The position numbers and the translations under genes were made by a program. 64,000 bases of DNA from Nymphaea colorata (Eukaryota > Streptophyta > Magnoliopsida > Nymphaeales > Nymphaeaceae), in NCBI RefSeq assembly GCF_008831285.2, contig NC_045147.1:24700981-24764980 (forward strand), in the 5' to 3' direction. Below are positions 59,885 to 64,000 of the stretch, one piece after another. How positions within the stretch are numbered: the stretch's first letter is position 1; each line of letters begins with the position of its first letter. A model generated the notes under the pieces. The model did not search any database. It saw only the letters and a program-made list of their open reading frames with translations, and had not been told where the DNA came from.

Positions 59885-60910
59885 AATAATGCCGATAAAA
59901 TGAGAATTTATAGTAAAATTTGGGGACAAGAAGTCCCCTAAATATAAGAACAAACCGCAAAAATAAAAATAAAATACGAATATACAAGATAACCGCACAG
60001 TAAAACGAAAATAAGAATAGGTGGAGAGAGAATGGAAGATGGCGCAGCACAGTCATCCAACTGTAGACGGAGGACGGCGTCATAGCCGAAAAGCAAAATG
60101 GACATCCCCCTGCACTAGACGAGCCACAGCATCCGGTGATGAAAAGGTGCCCCAGAAGACCCTCTTGTTGCACTCCTCCTAAATGAGCCACCAAGAAGAA
60201 ATGAGCCACAACCTCCAGGGAGGTTATGCAGAGACAAGAACACTCATGAAGAAAGGGCAAGCAGTAAAAAAGTGGACCTGATACTCAACCGCGGCAAGAC
60301 AGAGGAGACATTGGTTAGCTAAACTGATGTCAAGGCACTGTTAGTGGTCAAAAGTGTTGACGTAACCAACAAGAAGAAAGCAGACAAAAGCAATGGCACA
60401 AGGAAAAGAGCTTGGAGACTAAAGGGACCGGGGTGGGAGAGACGCAACAGAAGAACCAAAGGAGGCCAAGCCATGCAGCAAGAAAAAAAAAGTGAATCAC
60501 AGGCCAAGATGGGGGTGCAAATGAAGGGAAGTTAGCAAGCCAGAGTAAAAGAGGAAGGGCAGAAAGAAGGTCGCACCAAAAGTGGGAGGGAGAGGTGTTG
60601 GAGATGGAACTATTCCAAACACTAGGGGAAGACAGGTCAAATTTGAAACAAATGAATAGGGTGATAGGAGAATACTCAGTTGTCAAACACTACCACCAAG
60701 AACACAGGAAAGACTCACATGTCCAACTAAGGTTGGTAACCCCAGCACTCAAGAAGACACGGAAGGGTAACCATATCCCAACGCACTAGGCAATTCGAAG
60801 GTCGATCACCATCCCAGATAAATTTACGAATAATCCTATCAAACTTTTTCAGAACAGCCACATGAGGTCGAATGACCGTCAAAGCATGAAGAGAGTCTAG
60901 TCATGGAGTA
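59885..60910 (-). mobile_element. LINE remnant, 3' end of ORF2, next to SNF7 exon 1
   Basis: On the minus strand, from about 60,900 down, LDSLHALTVIRPHVAVLKKF is followed by DRIIRKFIWDGDRP and LVRWDMVTLPCLLE, the conserved stretch after the LINE polymerase core (P..vlkkld...r.FlW.g...W..v..P). Near 60,320-60,235 comes QCLLCLAAVE..VHFFTACPFF, the zf-RVT zinc motif (C-x2-C ... H-x5-C) at the end of plant L1-type ORF2. Frameshifts and stops show it is inactive. The 3' tail ends within about 20-100 bp of the SNF7 exon-1-like segment, on the same strand. Confidence 0.65.
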
Positions 60911-63900
60911 GCTCCACTCCACTTACCTGTTGACTTATGTGGGGTAGCTCCACTTACAAAAAGTTGACGTTAGGGACGAGGGTGTTGTGGAGTCACTGTG
61001 TGCATTAGTTGGTGGTGCGCATCGCAATCATCAAATAAGGCCGTCATCAAATGTAGTTGCTTATTGTCGGCCTCCTTCCAACCTTTTCATCCGCAAGCCA
61101 GAATGCTCGACCTGCCTGTACAAACAAGAGGAAGTTAGAAATTTGATATAAACAAGAGCAAGTTAGAAATTTTTTATGAAGGGGTAGAATTATAGTTTAG
61201 TCAAAATATAATTTTTTAAAAAAAATAAATATGATAAATAATTTTTTTAATTTAGATGTAATTTTTTCAATAAAAAATTTAGGGGAGCGGTGGGGCCCTG
61301 GCAGCCCCACTTCATTCTTCCCCTGCCGACAGATCCTACAGGCTCCAAAGGAATTTTTCTCTCAAGTTCCTGTGGACACTACCCTCTGAAGAGTGGTAAG
61401 AGTTATGATGAAGGGCTGTGTTCACTAGTTCGGTTGCAATTGTTTGTCCCCCTCCCCCTTCTCTCTCTATCTCAAATGGATAATGCAAATGGTCGAACCC
61501 CACGGCATTTAAAGGGGCATGGTGTTGCATCTTCTCTCTTTCTCTGGCTCTCTCTCTCCTCTAAAACGATGGCTAAAGCTTTCTTTTTTCAACCGGTTGG
61601 AAGAGTTTCGAGCCCTTTTTTATGGAACCTGCCAACTAGGGATGTCGAAAAGGCTCTCAAAGCCGTATATTCCAAAGAAAAAGTGAGCTTCAAAAGTCCT
61701 CCGAGCCCTCATTTTCCAATAACATTGAAGGGTTTCAAGCTATCCTTTTCTAAGAAAACTGAAGGAAGATGTGTGAGAGAGAAAAGAAGACTTAAGCTGT
61801 CTTTTCTCTGCTTGGCTTGATCTCTAATCTTAAGATCAATACTACTCCTCATCACCACCTTTCAGGAATCCATCTGAGAACATGACTATAATAAGCAACC
61901 AACCCAATTGGTTGGGCTACCCGGAGAAAAAGAAAGAGGAGCTAAGGACGTAATGGACAAGGAAATCCTATGACAAACCTGTCCCCCAAAGAGGCGTTTG
62001 GTATAGATTACGCATTGTTCCAAAAACACACCACTGTCGCAATTTTATTATAACACCACTAAACACCACACAGAAAAACCACGGAGGACATAGCGTTCTT
62101 GTGTTGTCTAGTAACTAAAAAATGTGTTGTTCCTTGAAACAACGCCACCCTTGAACGCGAGAGATACTCTTTTTGTCTTTTGGAAAATCCACTCGCTTGA
62201 AACTCTGCGTCGCTTCTCGCGAGTCTCTCTGCATCACCGGATGCAAGTAACCATCTCTCTCTCTCTCTGATCGCTGTTCATGTGCCACAAAGACCATCTC
62301 TATCTTCTTATTCATATTGTTCGTCTTCATTGTCGCCCTTCTTCTTCTTCGTCATTTACCTTCCTCCTTTTTTACTTCATTATTTTTTGTTTTTTTCTTC
62401 TTCATTTATATCATTTCCCTCTTTCTTGTCAATGGCGACTCAATCATCTGAGTTCTGATTGAAGCTCGTGCCGAATCCATGGAGGAATCCAATGGCAGTT
62501 GGAGCAAACGAGGAACGAGAGTGTTCGTCTTCCTCGTCACGGAATCATTCAAAATGAAGAAGATCTAGGGTTCCCATGCTCCAAGGCTAGGACAATGTGT
62601 CTCAGTTCTCGTGCGTATTGCAAGGAGATTCCATTGCTCTTCGTTTTCTATGGAGAAGCATTGAAGATAAAGGCTGGGAGATACAAGTTTTCTCGCCATT
62701 GTCTCAGCAAGTTTTCTCGCCATTGTCTCAGCTGAAGAGGGCTACATTTCAGGCTTCGATTTGTCAACGAGAAGGAGAAACTATTGATTTTAGAAATTAA
62801 ACGAAAAGATTCTTCGGTTTTTCTCTTTTAGTTATTTCTTGAGAGTAATGAAATCATCTCCATTTTTAGACCTCGGTTCTTTTATGTGCATGAAAAGGCG
62901 ATTGAGGTTTTTCCCCTTTTTCGCTCCTTTTTTCCTCTTGGCTCTCAGATATAAGGAGGCAGGTGCCTGTATTGCCCTTTTGGATTTTTTTAATTTAAGA
63001 AACATGGAACCTTTGGTTTTGTCCATGCTGCTTTTTGAACTTACATTGAAAAGTATGTTGTTTTATCTCAGCAGCTTAATGCATTGCCAGCTTTCTGTTG
63101 TCAATTTCTTGTTCCACTTCAGGCTGCTGTCATATATTTACCTCTGTATTTTATTTTAAGTCTTTCGCTTAGTAGCTGAACTAGATACTAGATCTAAAGG
63201 AAACATGAATGTAAGACATAGTAATATTGAGCTTAGCAATTTGATCTTGATGTTCTATGTAGGCTTAAGTGTGCAAAGTAGTGCAGACTATTCATAAGGA
63301 AAGAAGCGAAACTCTCTGTACAGAAACACAATTTTGTCCGGGCGTTCGAGGAATTCAGAAATTAACCACCTCAAAGGAAAGAAAGAGTTAGCATAATATG
63401 TGACCCTGTTGATCCTTGGCTGCCCAAGTGGTGGAATTTGCCGCCATTCTTACTCAACTAAACAAGATTAACTTCAAAAACCACAGGAACAAGGATTTGG
63501 CAAACTGGAATTAATTATCACAGTACGGTTACTAAACTGCACCAGACAGTGTCAAACCTAGTGACTGCAGTTTACAATCATTTAAATGAATTATCATATA
63601 TGTAATTACAAGTTAAATTCATTCGATGAACTGACTTAAATAATCAAATGGCTTAAATCCCTACTGAAGACACAATAACAATTCTACTATCATAAGACTA
63701 ACATGATTGCACAATATCCTAGCTCATGGTAGATGGGGATAGCAATGCACGAACTCCATTTTTTTTTTCTAAAAAAAAAAAAAAAGGAAGAATGGAAATG
63801 GGGCTCTCATCCACTGGACTTTTCATCCTTTCCAAGAAGACCAAAAGAATATCATGGCAATGGAAATGTCACACAAGCAAAACTCAAAGGTAAACAGAAC

Positions 63901-64000
63901 ATCAGAGGTAAGATCCACAAAATAAAATGCTGGACTTGTATCAAAGAAGGTTGGTATATCAGCACTCTTGCACCCCCAGAAGCAGCAAACATTGCGATCA
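60911..64000. other. Three kb without a recognised gene
   Basis: ORFs of 106-176 codons occur (61290-61820 starts with GTG; 62839-63159 with ATG) but I recognise no domain in them. From about 62,200 to 62,600 there is CT-rich sequence with short upstream ATGs (MATQSSEF at 62,432; MEESNGSWSKRG at 62,478) like the 5' end of a plant gene, but the frames close quickly. A 24 bp direct repeat lies at 62684-62731. From 63,200 on the DNA is AT-rich with a T/A run at 63,760-63,785. Confidence 0.4.
62684..62731 (+). repeat. Direct repeat, 24 bp unit, two copies
   Basis: CAAGTTTTCTCGCCATTGTC plus TCAG occurs twice in direct succession without differences. Confidence 0.95.

Noticed and set aside
61290-61820. 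176-codon ORF
   Set aside because: It starts with GTG within low-complexity sequence and has no recognisable motif; no splice or promoter context supports it.

Overview
This is nuclear DNA from a flowering plant, probably a non-grass angiosperm with a fairly large, repeat-rich genome. The evidence is AT-rich intergenic DNA, GT-AG introns of up to 4 kb packed with retrotransposon debris, a complete Ty1-copia element, LINE remnants, miniature LTR elements and plant-specific gene families. I cannot name the species. There are no bacterial operons, CRISPR arrays or rRNA genes, and no convincing tRNA gene.

Layout. At 2.5-2.84 kb (+) are the last two exons of a FHIT-type HIT hydrolase; the rest lies upstream of the window or was not found. 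At 3.97-5.86 kb (-) is a two-exon LURP-one-related (LOR) gene with a frameshift in exon 1. Its TATA box is about 35 bp from a 2.7 kb TIR transposon (6.08-8.77 kb) with a TAA target duplication, which carries a decayed piece of a GH17 beta-1,3-glucanase gene. A worn copia gag lies at 12.1-13.1 kb.

From about 14.5 to 39.8 kb (+) runs one very long gene for a WRN-like RecQ helicase. I could join 19 coding exons (905 codons) with every phase consistent; exon 1 is tentative. Its introns hold at least five TRIM copies, LINE and LTR remnants and several recent tandem duplications. Tail to tail with it, at 41.05-45.53 kb (-), is a five-exon organelle-type FolD gene (375 aa) of one-carbon folate metabolism.

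From 45.5 to 50.5 kb there are only unassigned ORFs and low-complexity DNA. A young, structurally complete Ty1-copia element occupies 50,539-55,561, with 450 bp LTRs, a GGTAG duplication and one 1336-codon gag-pol. At 56.6-59.9 kb (-) is a VPS32/SNF7 (ESCRT-III) gene that looks dead: no start codon, two bad splice donors, and a LINE 3' end directly upstream (59.9-60.9 kb). From 61 to 64 kb I recognise no gene.

The genes do not form a functional cluster. The main interest is in how mobile DNA has shaped them: a TRIM family with at least seven copies, a gene-fragment-carrying TIR element next to a promoter, a LINE beside a broken ESCRT gene, and a fresh copia insertion. I found no convincing previously undescribed molecular system.
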